NCBI GenBank assembly: GCA_003344405.1
Contig: NOWV01000097.1
Span: 186,001-250,000 of the forward strand
Direction of reading: 5' to 3'
DNA from: Trichoplax sp. H2
Taxonomy: Eukaryota; Placozoa; Uniplacotomia; Trichoplacea
Length of the DNA: 64,000 bases
A program made the position numbers and the translations under genes. The stretch's first letter is position 1. The number at the start of each line of letters is the position of its first letter. Below the pieces are notes generated by a model. That model searched no databases. It had not been told where the DNA came from and saw only the letters and a program-made list of their open reading frames with translations. Positions 15,201 to 27,500 of the stretch are shown here, piece after piece.

Positions 15201-18200
15201 CTATATCAATTGCTGCTGCCCTTGATCGGGAAACACGTAGCACTTTCTCGTTAGAAGTTAGAGCTAGTGACAACGGTGTACCGTCGCTGAGTGGCCGAAC
15301 AGATGTGGTTATTTCAATCTTGGATTCTAACGATAATGCACCAGTGTTTTCACAACCATCTTACAATGCATCAATTGCCGAAGATGTTGAAATTGGTACA
15401 AGAGTACTACAAGTCGCCGCTACAGATAAAGATGAAGGCGTTAATCAACAAATCCATTTTGAATTAGCTGAAAATGAAAATGGTAATGGTACATTTGCAA
15501 TTGATGGTTCAACTGGTGTTATACGTACTGCTAAAGCATTAGATCGTGAAACTGTTCCAGAATATACTATTGTAGTAACTGCTATCGATAAAGGAAGTCC
15601 TCCTAAGCATAGCTTTGCTACCGTTAAGATAACTATAACTGATGTTAAAGATAGCCCACCAGAATTTTATCCAAAAGAGTATGATGCATACTTACCGGAA
15701 AATTCACCTGCTGGAACAACTGTTGTCCAATTGAATGCTACTAGTAAAGATGAAGGGACAAATGCTTTCATTACTTATGAAGCTACTAGTGGATTTGAAC
15801 CACGCATATTCCATGTTAATAGTAGTAATGGTGTTGTAACAACATTGCGACCATTAGATTTTGAAATACGACGCACGTATCAAATAAGGGTTCGAGCACA
15901 GTCACCACCATTTTTTACCGAAACAACGGTAACAATCCATATTATTGATGTTAATGATAATCCGCCAACAATCCAAAATTATACCTTTTTGCTTAATTAC
16001 TTTCCTGATTATTATCCAACAGCAAGCGTTGGTAAATTGAATGCTACCGATCCTGATATATCAGATACATTAACATTTGCCATCATTCAAGGTAACAATG
16101 ATCGTTTGCTACAATTAAATCGTACTAGTGGTGAAATATACTTATCACCAAGTGCTGGTAATGTTCAAGAATCTCGTCAAATGACAATATCAGTTAGTGA
16201 TGGAATCCATGTCGCTAGATCGACATTAAGTCTTAAAGTGATTGCTGTTACATCGGATACATTAAAAAATATTGCTGTTCTCCGTTTTACTAATATTTTA
16301 CCGGAAACTTTTATTACCAATATGACATCATTATTAACTAATACTATTGCTGGCATTATGCGCTGCCAATCTCGCGATATCTATATTTTAAATGTTCAAC
16401 AAGATGATGTCGCTGGTCAAAATATTTTAAATGTAACTATTTCAGGTTGGGATCGTACCAATAATCGATATTACTTACAAAATTACTTTCGTGATAGTAT
16501 CTATATTTATCGAGAGCAGTTGTTAGCAAAAGGTTTTAACTTACTCCCGTTTGATGGTGGTTATTGCTTGCCACAACCATGCAGTCCAAATTATGATTGT
16601 GTTGTTAATTTTGGAGCTTCACTTGATAATGCAGTTGTTTCGACACCTAAGATCATTGTCCGTAACATTAGACAAGCTAAACGTTATGCTTGTGAATGTC
16701 CTGTTGGGTATACCGGTTTACGTTGTAATAGAATGCGTAATTTATGTCGTTCTAATCCATGTGGCAACAATGGCAAATGTGTCAATATCGAAAATGGGTA
16801 TACTTGTATATGTAACAGTGGTTATGCTGGTATTAACTGTGAAATTGGCTCATGTGCAAGTCAACCGTGTAAGAATGGTGCTTCATGTGTTGAAAATGCT
16901 AATGGGCAGGGATTTTATTGTACATGCCCAAAGTATTACGGTGGACCACTATGTGATGCTATCGAAAGAAGTTTCCCTGGTAATTCTTACGTTACTGTTG
17001 GGGGTATTAAACAAAGATGGCGTTTAGAAATTTCTGTACAATTTGCAACAATCCACGACAACGGCTTATTGTTATATAACGGTCGATATAATCATCGAGG
17101 TGATTATTTAGCGCTTGAACTTATTAATGGTAAAGTTCGATTATCGTTTTCAACTGGAACTGATAAATATAGTGCGATAGCAAATATTGAAGGAAATGTT
17201 AACGATGGTAAATGGCACACTGTATCCGTTAAATACCTGAATCAAGTTGCTAGTGTATCAATTGATTACTGCGATACAGATTTAGCTATAAGATATGGCT
17301 CAACAATTGGTAACTATTCATGTGCAGCTACTACTTTAAGCCAAGATCAAGGCAAGTCACTTGATGTTACAGCACCATTACAAATTGGTGGTGTACCTAC
17401 TATAAGGGATACTTATCCAATGGCATTTAAGAAAAATGATTTTGTTGGTTGTATTAGAAATTTGTACATCAATAGCAAGTTAATTCCATTAGACAATTTT
17501 TATGTCAACAATGGTAGTGTTATTGGTTGCCGTCAGACGGACCAACGTTGTCAGGGTGGTTCCATTTCACCTTGTTCATCTGGTGCTGAATGTGTTGATG
17601 TTTATGATGGATTCAGGTGCCGATGCCCTGCAAATATTGGAGGAAAAACATGTCAAGACAGTAAGCAATGTAGTAGATTGTATTTATTTTTAATTCTAAA
17701 TTATTAATGCATTTTCATGTTGTAGATGCTTACAGTATTGTTCTAACTACTTTACACACGTATCGTCTAATTTGGATGCTTTTATGTTATAATAGCTATT
17801 GTCCGTACTTGGAGATTTACCGATCAAAGCATTATTATTTATCCTTTACCACCACTGCAAAACACTATTACGGCACCATGGTCACTATCACTGATATTTC
17901 GTACACGGTTGAGGAATGCATATCTTAGTTATATGACAGATAGTCAGCGCGATATTGTACTGATGGTATGCTAAATTATAACATATTATTATTTTACATA
18001 CGCAGTTTGCTTTTAATATGTGTAGTGTATAGTAGTCATAACAGTAAACGCAATCCTATGGTATGACCGTTGTTTAAGAATTACATTTATTTTATATTTT
18101 TCAAGATTGAGAATGGACTATTAAAATATAAATTTGGAAATTATGAGACCGTGGTGAAGTATATTCGGGTTAACGATGGAGAATGGCATGAAGCTAGAAT

Positions 18201-21200
18201 TGAATGGGAAAAAAGTCGAGTTTTTCTAAAACTTGATTATAATAGGTATCTGAAATTAGCCTATATTAAAATATTTTCTTTTAATTTATACTGCTGAACC
18301 TTGATTGTATAATATCAAATAATGATAGATTATTATTTTTGATAATATAATTTATTGTCTTGCCTTTTTACCAGTTATCAAGCGTCATTTCAACTAGATC
18401 TTTCTCGACCAGTTCAAATTAATCAAATTATGTTTGGTGGGAATCGTGTGATTAATAGTTCAACAAGTATTGCTACTATTCAAAATGGTTTCGACGGATG
18501 TATGCAAGGCATAGCAATTAATGATCGACAAATTGCTGTAACAAGTTTTACTGTTCAACAAAACGTTGGAGCTAATTGTAATATTGGTAATCCTTGTGCT
18601 TCTAATCCTTGCCCCTCACAAAGTTCATGCGTCGAGGAGTGGAATCGCTACACTTGCAAATGCAGCACTGGTTATGTTGGTCCAAAATGTATCAGTGCAT
18701 GCAGTCTTAATCCTTGTAAAAATAATGGACGATGTGTAATGAATGTAAATGTACATTATGGCTATGAGTAAGTTTAATTGGGTTAAACTATTAAATTAGA
18801 AGATTTTTACATGATTTGTTGTTAGTGAAAAGTAAACCTTCATATTTATTTATCACCTGGTTCGGTCTGATATAGATGCCAATGTAATAAAGGATTTCAA
18901 GGTCGATTTTGCGAAACTCAATTTGGTGATAAGTGCCAACCAGGAGAATTCGGTACACCAGGATTTTGTGAACCTTGTGCGTGTGACAGAAACAAAAATT
19001 TTTCTCACATTTGTAATATTACAAGTGGTGAATGCATATGTGAGGTTGGTCCTTTTGGATTGTATTGCTATACTAGCGTGTAATTCTTGTTAAAAGTTTG
19101 GAGAAACATACATATTTATTGAGAAAAGCAATTTTTAAATTTAATTTAGGACAAGTATTGGAAAGATTCTAATTTAGATAGTTGTAGACCATGCGATTGT
19201 TACCAATACGGTTCCACTTCACCAATTTGTGATAAAAAGACCGGCTCTTGCACCTGTAGACCAGGCGTTACAGGGGATAAATGTAACTTGTGTGTAAATA
19301 AAACGTCAGAAATTTCAACTGATGGTGGTTATGGATGCCGAGGTAGCTATTTGTTAAAATGTAGTTGACTTAGCGTTATAAGTTTAACTAAATGCCTTAA
19401 TAGGAATAATTTCAATTACATTACTGTTAGAATAATTTTTATCTCACAAATAATTGTATGTTAATTGTAGTTGTTAGAGGTGCTTGTCCTAGATCATTTA
19501 GTGGTGGCTTGTGGTGGAATAGATCACGATTTAATGCTACCATTACCATGGATTGTCCTAATGGTGCCTCAGGTATCATATGTCGTATTATTGCGACATA
19601 ATGTAATATAGACTATTTTTTACGTACTATTTTGACGTTGTTAATTATTGATTTAGGAAAAGCAAGTCGTGTCTGTAATGAAAGTACAAGTTGGCAAGAT
19701 CCAGATACATCAGCATGCACTAGTAGAGTGTACTTACGTTTACAAAGCCAGGTACAATGTGTGATAAAATCGTGGATGCAATAATTTGTAAAATTTAATG
19801 CTAGATGAAAACTAGTTGATTTAACAGGTTTATTGATTAGTATAACTTCGCATTTACAGTTTGATGGCTACAAACAAAACCCAACATTTACTGGTCTACA
19901 AGCGGTATTGAATGATTTAAATCAGCAGTTGAAGACGTCAGGACTGTCATTTGAGCATGATATCAACATCTGCCTTGATGTAGTAAATAATGCCCTATCT
20001 TACGGTCGCCAACTATTGGGACGTAGCAATCAACGAGCCAACACTAATGAAGTCAACACAATTACAGAGAAGTCATTTAATGCTATCAGTGAACTACTAT
20101 CACGTAGCAATTTAGATAAATGGAGTAAAAAGAGTAACAGAAGTTCCACTTTATTGTCATCAGTAAATGATTATACCAACGACCTCGGTAAAGCATATAT
20201 TAAAGATAAGAGTATCAATAATGCTATTACGTATCCGAATGTTATGATGCGAATTGAAGAAGTTATTGTATCACAGTACAACGGTTTAACTTTGCCAAGG
20301 CCTAGCGATTCTGGTAGCGTATCTAACATTACTGACCGAATTTCTTTACCGAATGACTTAGTTAAGAAAGGAAGTTCGGACGAATCGGTGCCCATTGTAT
20401 ATTTAAAATTTGATACGATTGGTCAATTATTGCCTGGAAAGTCTGATGTTGTGGCACCATATGATATAATGGTAACTAGTACAGTATTATCATGTAAAGT
20501 CGTTGGGGTCGATACATCATCATTGAGTTCTCCTATTACTCTGACTCTGTCTAATACCAAAAAAGTATCAAACGTGCAAGCACATGAATGCGTTTACTGG
20601 AAAAAGGATCTTAAGCTAACAGAGGGTGGACGTTGGTCAACAGATGGCTGTTCATTGATTTCACGCGATTCGAGCAAAACTGTTTGCCAATGTAATCACT
20701 TGACAGACTTTGGTGTTTTGTCAAGGTATAGGTCGAAACCTTTGCCTAGTGTCACACCTATCAAACTTGAGCTAGTTACGTATATTGGTATTGGGATATC
20801 GTTATTATTGCTAGTGTCGGTATTCTTATGTTTAACGGTTATGAGAAGTGTCAATGGTAGTACTAATACGATCCATTGTCATATTTTAATTAATTTAATA
20901 CTTGTTGAATCGCTATTCTTAATTGGAATTACGCAAACTGCATCGACGATGATCTGCATTGCCATTTCGACATTGTTACACTTCTTTCTACTTGTTGTTT
21001 TTTCGTGGATTTGTATTGAAAGTATTTATATGTATCGTAAATTGAAAGAGACTAAGAAAACTACCAAGTGCCATTTATTGTTTTGCTTATTACCGGGTTA
21101 TGGTAAGTTGTTTAATATGAGTATTTTATACGGTTAGATATGAAAATTTATTTTACTTATTGATTCAATACTGGTACCGTTGCATCAACATATACCATAT

Positions 21201-23508
21201 AGTAAAACGTGATACATTATTTTATTTCGACGTTAGGATTAATTTGTTGACATCTCTTCTTGTCTGCGTAATAGGTATTCCGGCGGCAATTGCAACTGCC
21301 ACTACGGCCATTTCATTAAGTTATTATCATAACAAACGATATTGCTGGCTCTCGGTTGAACATGGTTTAATATGGAGTTTGGGATGTCCAGCAGCATGTA
21401 TTATTGGTATTAGTTTGGTATTCTTTTGCCTAACGTACCATAAAATAAGATTTAGATCAAATTCAATGACACGATGGAACAGAAAAGAGATCGACAGTGA
21501 TAAATTTGATTTAAGATCAGGAATGCTTATATTACTCTTTATCACAGCTGCTTGGGTATTTGGTGTAATTGCTGTTCAGAATGAGACAGTTTATTTTCAA
21601 TATATTTTTACTATGGTCAACTTCATTAAAAGTGCGTGCATATTAATATGCTACTGTATTAGCAATGAATCTGTAAGAAGTGAACTCTCTGCACGCCTCT
21701 GTGGTAGAGAAGGAACATACTATACTGGCACAATTGATAAAGGTCAGTTGAATGGGCATCGAAGTAACGGATTAAATGGACATTTCAATGGTCGGATTGA
21801 TACTAGTCGTGGCCACGGATTCGCTGGACCAAATGCTTATCCTGTTGCTCGATCTTATGATCATGTTGATGGCAGTAATGTTCTTGGTGTACCCGATAAT
21901 GAGGCATGGAGAGAATTTACTGATGCATATGAAAAATCAGCGATAGCTGCTGATGGCGATAGTGTTGGTTCAAGTTCTGAAGAAGAAGATGTCAGAGAAG
22001 TATTAGAACAGAATTATGCGTCGACATCATCAGATGATGAAAAAGGAAATTGGAAAGCACCTAGTCGGCAGGCATCTGTGCCGCCGAATCAAGACGGTAG
22101 TAGAAGCGCTACTCCATCAGGGTCTCAGGTTGATAAATCACAGGAATCAGTCAGCGTTCATTCGTCCAAGGAATCACTACACTCGCATGAGCCACAGGTA
22201 TTACTGCGTCAAAATCAATTGATACCAGCAAGGAGCTCTTCACATGTGTACTCTACCATCGATGAAACTATGTTAGAACCGACATCACCGGTATCGCCTG
22301 TTTCTCCGAAAAATAAAGTTATTGCTAAGGGTTCAGAGAAAGTTGTTGTACGTAACAACGTACCGACGTCGTTTAGTTTCCAGGAGGATAGGATCAATCC
22401 TCCTAATTGTCGAAGTAATCCACCAGCAAATAAGCGCCCTGGCTCTAGCTTTTCTGGAATGCAACCTCCACTGGCTATCGAAGAAGATGAAGATGACGAT
22501 ATGGAAGTCACTTCGTTAGTTTAGATTCGCTTTTTCTTTTTACGTGTTTGCTTTTAACGTGTTTTGTGATGCTTACTTTATATTTTTATTTTCTTTTTTC
22601 CTATGTTAATTGTAACAGCTTTCCAAACAAATCCTATGATAAGCAACAGCATGCACAACCTCCTCGTAGTATATACGCGAAATCTTCCGTTGCTCACCAG
22701 AATGAAGCTAGCATGATGCCCGGTGGACCTCGGCATCTGTAAGTATGATATACAAGAGTGAATGTGTACTGATATAAGTAATTAATGTTACAGCTACTAA
22801 TTTTTACTAATATAGCCATATCGGGTCTTTATACACATAAATTATAGAGTATACGTATATTAGTGTTTCCTTTGAATATGTAGAAGCGCCTATCGTTAAT
22901 GATATTATGTAGCGAATTCGAGTAGCGACGCAGTAGATTAAAAATAGTTAAAGTCGTACCTAACAAATAATTAATCAAAAGCTATATGGTGACTTGACAC
23001 AATTTGTATGCTTGATTTATGATAATAGTGTTCCCAAACCACCCATGCGCAAGGGACATCCACAACCACCACCTAGATCCAATCCGGTTAAGCCAATGCG
23101 TCAACAAGCGTCGCTTTCCACTTTTGATGCGGAATCAGCTGTTTCGAGTCAAGGAAGACCTAGTCAGAGATCACGACATGGCAATGGCCCTGTTGCTGTT
23201 CAACATAGTGTATCAGATGCGGCTATTTCATTCCATAATAATCTTTCTTCTAGTGGTGAATTACGAAATTCTAAGCAAAATGATCTCCATCGGTCCTCAC
23301 ACTCGCTAACATCTTCTAATGGTTCTGATGCTATAGCAATTGCTGTAAGGCGTGGTTCATCATCAACAAAGTAAGTATTAAGTTCATTTATTAAATTTTT
23401 ACTATCGCAGTGCACTACAATAGTTAATTCGAATTTCATTAGTGAGTAACATCATTCTTGTTCTTCTGTTCTTATTCTAGTCGAAGCGCTCATGAAACAT
23501 CTTTATAG
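12219..23508 (+). CDS. CELSR: Flamingo/CELSR seven-pass cadherin, adhesion GPCR
   Basis: Homophilic adhesion receptor. In bilaterians Flamingo/CELSR acts at cell-cell contacts in planar cell polarity with Frizzled and Vang. Exons: 12219-14481, 14865-17660, 17796-17965, 18106-18245, 18375-18767, 18876-19044, 19150-19342, 19471-19572, 19657-19751, 19860-21102, 21275-22514, 22619-22738, 23029-23370, 23481-23508. All phases agree and give 3,097 residues. Order: signal peptide (1 to about 25); N-terminal region ending in a furin-like site RSKR (287-290); nine cadherin repeats (about 293-1210, with DxNDNxP motifs); three EGF; LamG; EGF; LamG; two EGF; laminin-type EGF; hormone-receptor domain; GAIN domain with a GPS whose HL/T cleavage site falls at about 2388/2389; 7TM (about 2414-2655); a Ser/Pro-rich tail of about 440 residues. 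The tail ends HETSL, a class I PDZ ligand. Nine cadherins followed by this EGF/LamG order is the vertebrate CELSR layout. The exon ending at 19,044 uses a weak donor (GTTGGT), chosen because it best fits the laminin-EGF pattern. The family call is secure; exact exon ends rest on reading by eye. Confidence 0.95.
22515..22618 (+). other. Optional last intron of CELSR; retention gives a second C-terminus
   Basis: If this 104-bp segment (donor GTTAGT, acceptor CAG) is spliced out, the CELSR frame runs into three more exons and ends HETSL at 23,508. If it is kept, the frame stops at 22,522-22,524 after EVTSLV, giving 2,937 residues. Both readings are whole numbers of codons. The intron cuts inside the Ser codon of the TSLV end, so both tails share everything up to that serine. 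Both ends fit a class I PDZ-binding pattern (S/T-x-hydrophobic). Whether both transcripts are made cannot be told from DNA. Confidence 0.6.
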
Positions 23509-24514
23509 AGAGCACTTTAACAATAACATCCTAACCAAGTATTGCTTCAAATGGTGTATAAGTTATTTCATTATACTTTATTTTAGCTTAGATTACAGTT
23601 TTTACAATATTGGTAATCCATTATGTTACCTTAAATTTTTCATTACTGTAAATGCTGATAAAGTTTTTTACTAGTTAATGTTAATTTTCGATGGCTATGA
23701 AAAGGGAAAGTAGAAACTTATTCATACCGGTATTAATAATGAATTCAATTCATAAAAATTTTGCAAGATTTGTGAAAATATCTATTAGTTAGCTAATATC
23801 TACATGGCGATACAACTCTATAGCTGGAATTTAATGAAAAGATATAGTATTCGCTTGGTCATGCTTACTTGATGACTATAATATAAATTCATGGTTTTTT
23901 GTAATCCAGCAATTAGTGCTGTCTTTGCTAACAAATTTATTGCGATATGCTAGTAACTCCGTTTACGTTAACATAACGAAATAGGTAGATTTATTATTCG
24001 GAAGACCCAATAACGCAAAATTGACATCAATAGTAAATTGGGTGAATTTTTAATGTCGTTACTTTTTATGAAATACTTTTGTTACCCAAGTTATCTGTAA
24101 ATATTTTGTACAAACAGATGTAAGATTTAGTCTACCTTTATCAGACTAAGAAAAAAGTTTTTACCTAGTAATTCATTGCAAATATTAATAAAAATTTTAA
24201 CTGAGCTTCCTTTTACAAATAGAACATAGCTTGTCTTTATTTTGTAAAATGTTAACAAATTAATTCTCAATTTTATCATTTCTAATTAAATTGAATTTTA
24301 GTCAAAAATATACAAAAGTTCCATCAGTTCTAGTATCAATGTTGCTTTCAATTAAAATGACGAATGTACAAATTATGATAACTCACAGTCGATAATATAA
24401 TATTTAATTTTAATCGGTCAGTTACAATAGAATACGAAATTACACCAGTTAGGAGGAATACACTGAAATTGAGTGTAGATATTCATTGAATCACATTTTT
24501 TATTCATAGTTTGT
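23509..24514. other. Spacer between converging CELSR and glycosyltransferase genes
   Basis: About 1 kb of AT-rich DNA between the stop codons of two genes that face each other. It must hold both 3'UTRs. The 60-codon frame at 23,492-23,674 overlaps the last CELSR exon and shows no domain. Several A/T-rich hexamers could serve as poly(A) signals, but none stands out. Confidence 0.5.
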
Positions 24515-27500
24515 TTAATCACTGTTATTTGAACAAGAATTACTAATGTAATCGACTTGGTGAACCGTATGAGTAGCAGTATGACGTAGTAGCTGTTGCC
24601 GAGTTTTATTAACATCGACACGCTTTCCATCGTCCAAAAATATTTTTAAGAGTCTTTCACTTTTTTCTGATGGTTTATCCTTATAATAAATGGATAGAAT
24701 ATTTACGATCACTCACAGCTGAAATTAACTTCTAACCATATTCCATGATCATTATCTAAGGTATACTTGAATTTGAATACAAATATGAACTAATTATCCT
24801 TTACCTGGTCAAGAATACGACCATCACTTAGTACATTGTTGACCAGTCTAGATGTTTTGTAAGAAAGATGCCACTGACGGCAACGTTGTGACAATTTCTT
24901 CCATAACCAAGTATTTTCTAATTCCATGGGATTTCTTAATAAAGTCAAATATGTTTCGCCATCTTCTAATAACTGCAGCCTAATTGCAATCATTCAAGGC
25001 GTACATTAAAGGCGTGTACAGAGTTAAGATGGAATCACGACAATTTTATCAGAAAATTATTGAAATCATATTAAAAACTTTATAGCTTAAAATTAGGTAG
25101 TACTCGCAGTCAGTTTATGCAAGTAAAAGCAGCTGATATTAGAAGTTAATTTATTGTTGTTAAATTACATTATACAGTATGCGAAGATTTATATAATAAT
25201 ATGTGCTGGAAAGATCATAGTATCGCGCATAGTTTTTGTATTTTATATTTTTTATATATTTCAAATGTCTATTTATAAATTAGTAACCTGGTAACCTGGT
25301 CCACAATATTTACCTTGCCATCATGATACCATCGACATGAATCACATAACCGTTATCATAAGGCAGAGTGAATGGGTACATCAGAAGAATCTAATTAAAA
25401 AACAGCCATAGCGGAAAAGAAAACAAATTTTAACAAAAATAGTAATTGAATGTCTTAGTAATAGGGTTAAGTTCATGGAGGCTCGTACAAAGATTGACAG
25501 AAATAACTAATAGAGTAATAAAACTGGTTAAATCGTATAGCAGTTACTAAGAAGAGGCGGGATCTTAGCATATTAGGTCTAGCTACTATATCTCTAATAG
25601 TATTAGCCATGCCACCAAATGGAGTGATTTTAAGTGTTACCTCTGAGTCATATTTTACTGGAAAAATTTGCTCTTTGTATTTATCTCGCTCTTCCAAATA
25701 CCTAATAAAACAATTTCAATTGCAATTGTATGAAATTCAAAGTTAAATTAATAAAATACATAATGCCCCATATTATGAAGGATATGTCAGAATTATGCTG
25801 TAGCATTAATGATATTTCATATAGATTACCTGGTAGGTCTTATATTTTCTCCTAGTCTCAGTTGTGCGCTAGCAATTTTCCCTTCGGCAGCCTGAATGTA
25901 GTGTCATCATTGTACTTATTAGTCATATTATTTAGACCTATTAATAGCTATGATCGTATATAAAACTACGAAATTTCATGAAATATAATAAAACAAATGA
26001 ACTGGACCAACAAGAGAAAATTAATTCTATTTTATCACTCTTACATGAAGCTGACAGGAGACGTAACTAAAATTTACTGGTCTCAGCCAAATGATTTCGT
26101 CAACAGCGTAGATGATATAACTGTAGAGAACATCAATTACTTAACCATTATTCTATCATTAATTTTAAATTTGATAGAGATAAAAGTATGACATCAGATT
26201 AACACGAAAGTTGTTGACATTACTGTGCTGTTGAATTTTGTAAAATTTCATAAACTTTTTGGCCAAATTGTGAAGGCTTTTCTTCTATTGGCTGTATGCT
26301 AAAATCAGTTCTATTCTTTAAACAGGTGAAACACCTTTGATATCTAAAAAAACATACAAAAATAAAAAATAGTTATAAAATAGAGGTTAAAACGTATATT
26401 TATTTCTAATGATCAGTGATTAGCTGGACATTGTAGGACACAACAGAGCTGGACTGCAACTTGCCCCTTTTGAAAATTTTCATTATCAGCACGATATAAG
26501 ATCCAAACTTTGTCTAATCCAGATGCAATCTGATTTAAACTTTCGATAAACGATAGCGTCTGCACAGGTCGATTCCTCGTAAACAATATTAACTCTGATA
26601 CTAGTCTTTATCCATTACATATATAAATAAATAAATACTAGTTTAATTATATTAGTCGCCTTTAGTGAATTACGTATATCCTCTATTATAGTAAATCAAG
26701 TAAATGCTAAATTTCTTCTTAATGTTCTAGCAGCAACCTTCTATCGTTGCAATTTGGAGGCTTATTACTTTGAGTAGTTGTAGGAAACGGGGGAAACTTT
26801 ACAGGAGATCGTCCAGTTACTTTCGGTGATTTGATGATTGTAACGGTTTCTTCTATCTTGATTCGCCATTTCTTTTTATATTGGCACATACTATCTTTGT
26901 ATTCACCTAAAGACTCCTTAATATGGTAGAAATAATAATAATGAATAGTTTACGTGGTTGACGACATTTAATACCGTAATAGCACAAAGTATTCTTTTCT
27001 ACAACTGTTGAATTACCTGGCGCCCATCTTCAATGATTATAATGTCCTTTTTCTTGGCATAGGTTAGACAAGCTGATAACATGGTCTTGATATTACTAAT
27101 AAATTTAAGGACAAATATTAGATATCTAAAAAGAATATATTTTGCATTTTAGAGGTGCATACTGTTGCGATTGATCGCGCGTAGGAATCCAAAACAACAT
27201 TGGATCGCTCCTTTCACTTCTGACCTAGATGTTGAATTATAAATATTATTAAGTCCGGAGCAAGAAAAGAATAAGTTGTCTTGCATCGTCATAAAGTTTG
27301 TCATAATAGTGGATTCATAAGGATATATCTGTATAAATAATTTAATTGAAATACCTGTTGAAGGAGGCTGGTTATATTTTTTCCGTATCTTTCCGTTGTT
27401 ATTGAATTTATTGATCGTAATTTATCTTGGTGACTATTATCTAAAATTTAATAAGGCAACTTAGTACATATTTTTTAGGCTTAATTATCAGCAATTACTA

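Noticed and set aside
17707-17928. 73-codon frame starting near 17,707 in CELSR
   Set aside because: Wrong frame. The LamG-like reading (WRFTDQS, SLSLIFRTR) lies in another frame from 17,796 and fits the phase of both neighbours.
27017-27095. Protein-like minus-strand segment (contains KKKDIIIIEDGR) flanked by AG and GT
   Set aside because: Its phases (2 in, 0 out) do not fit the chain; the flanking exons 27328-27163 and 26906-26769 join each other in phase without it. It could be an alternative exon, but I left it out of the model.
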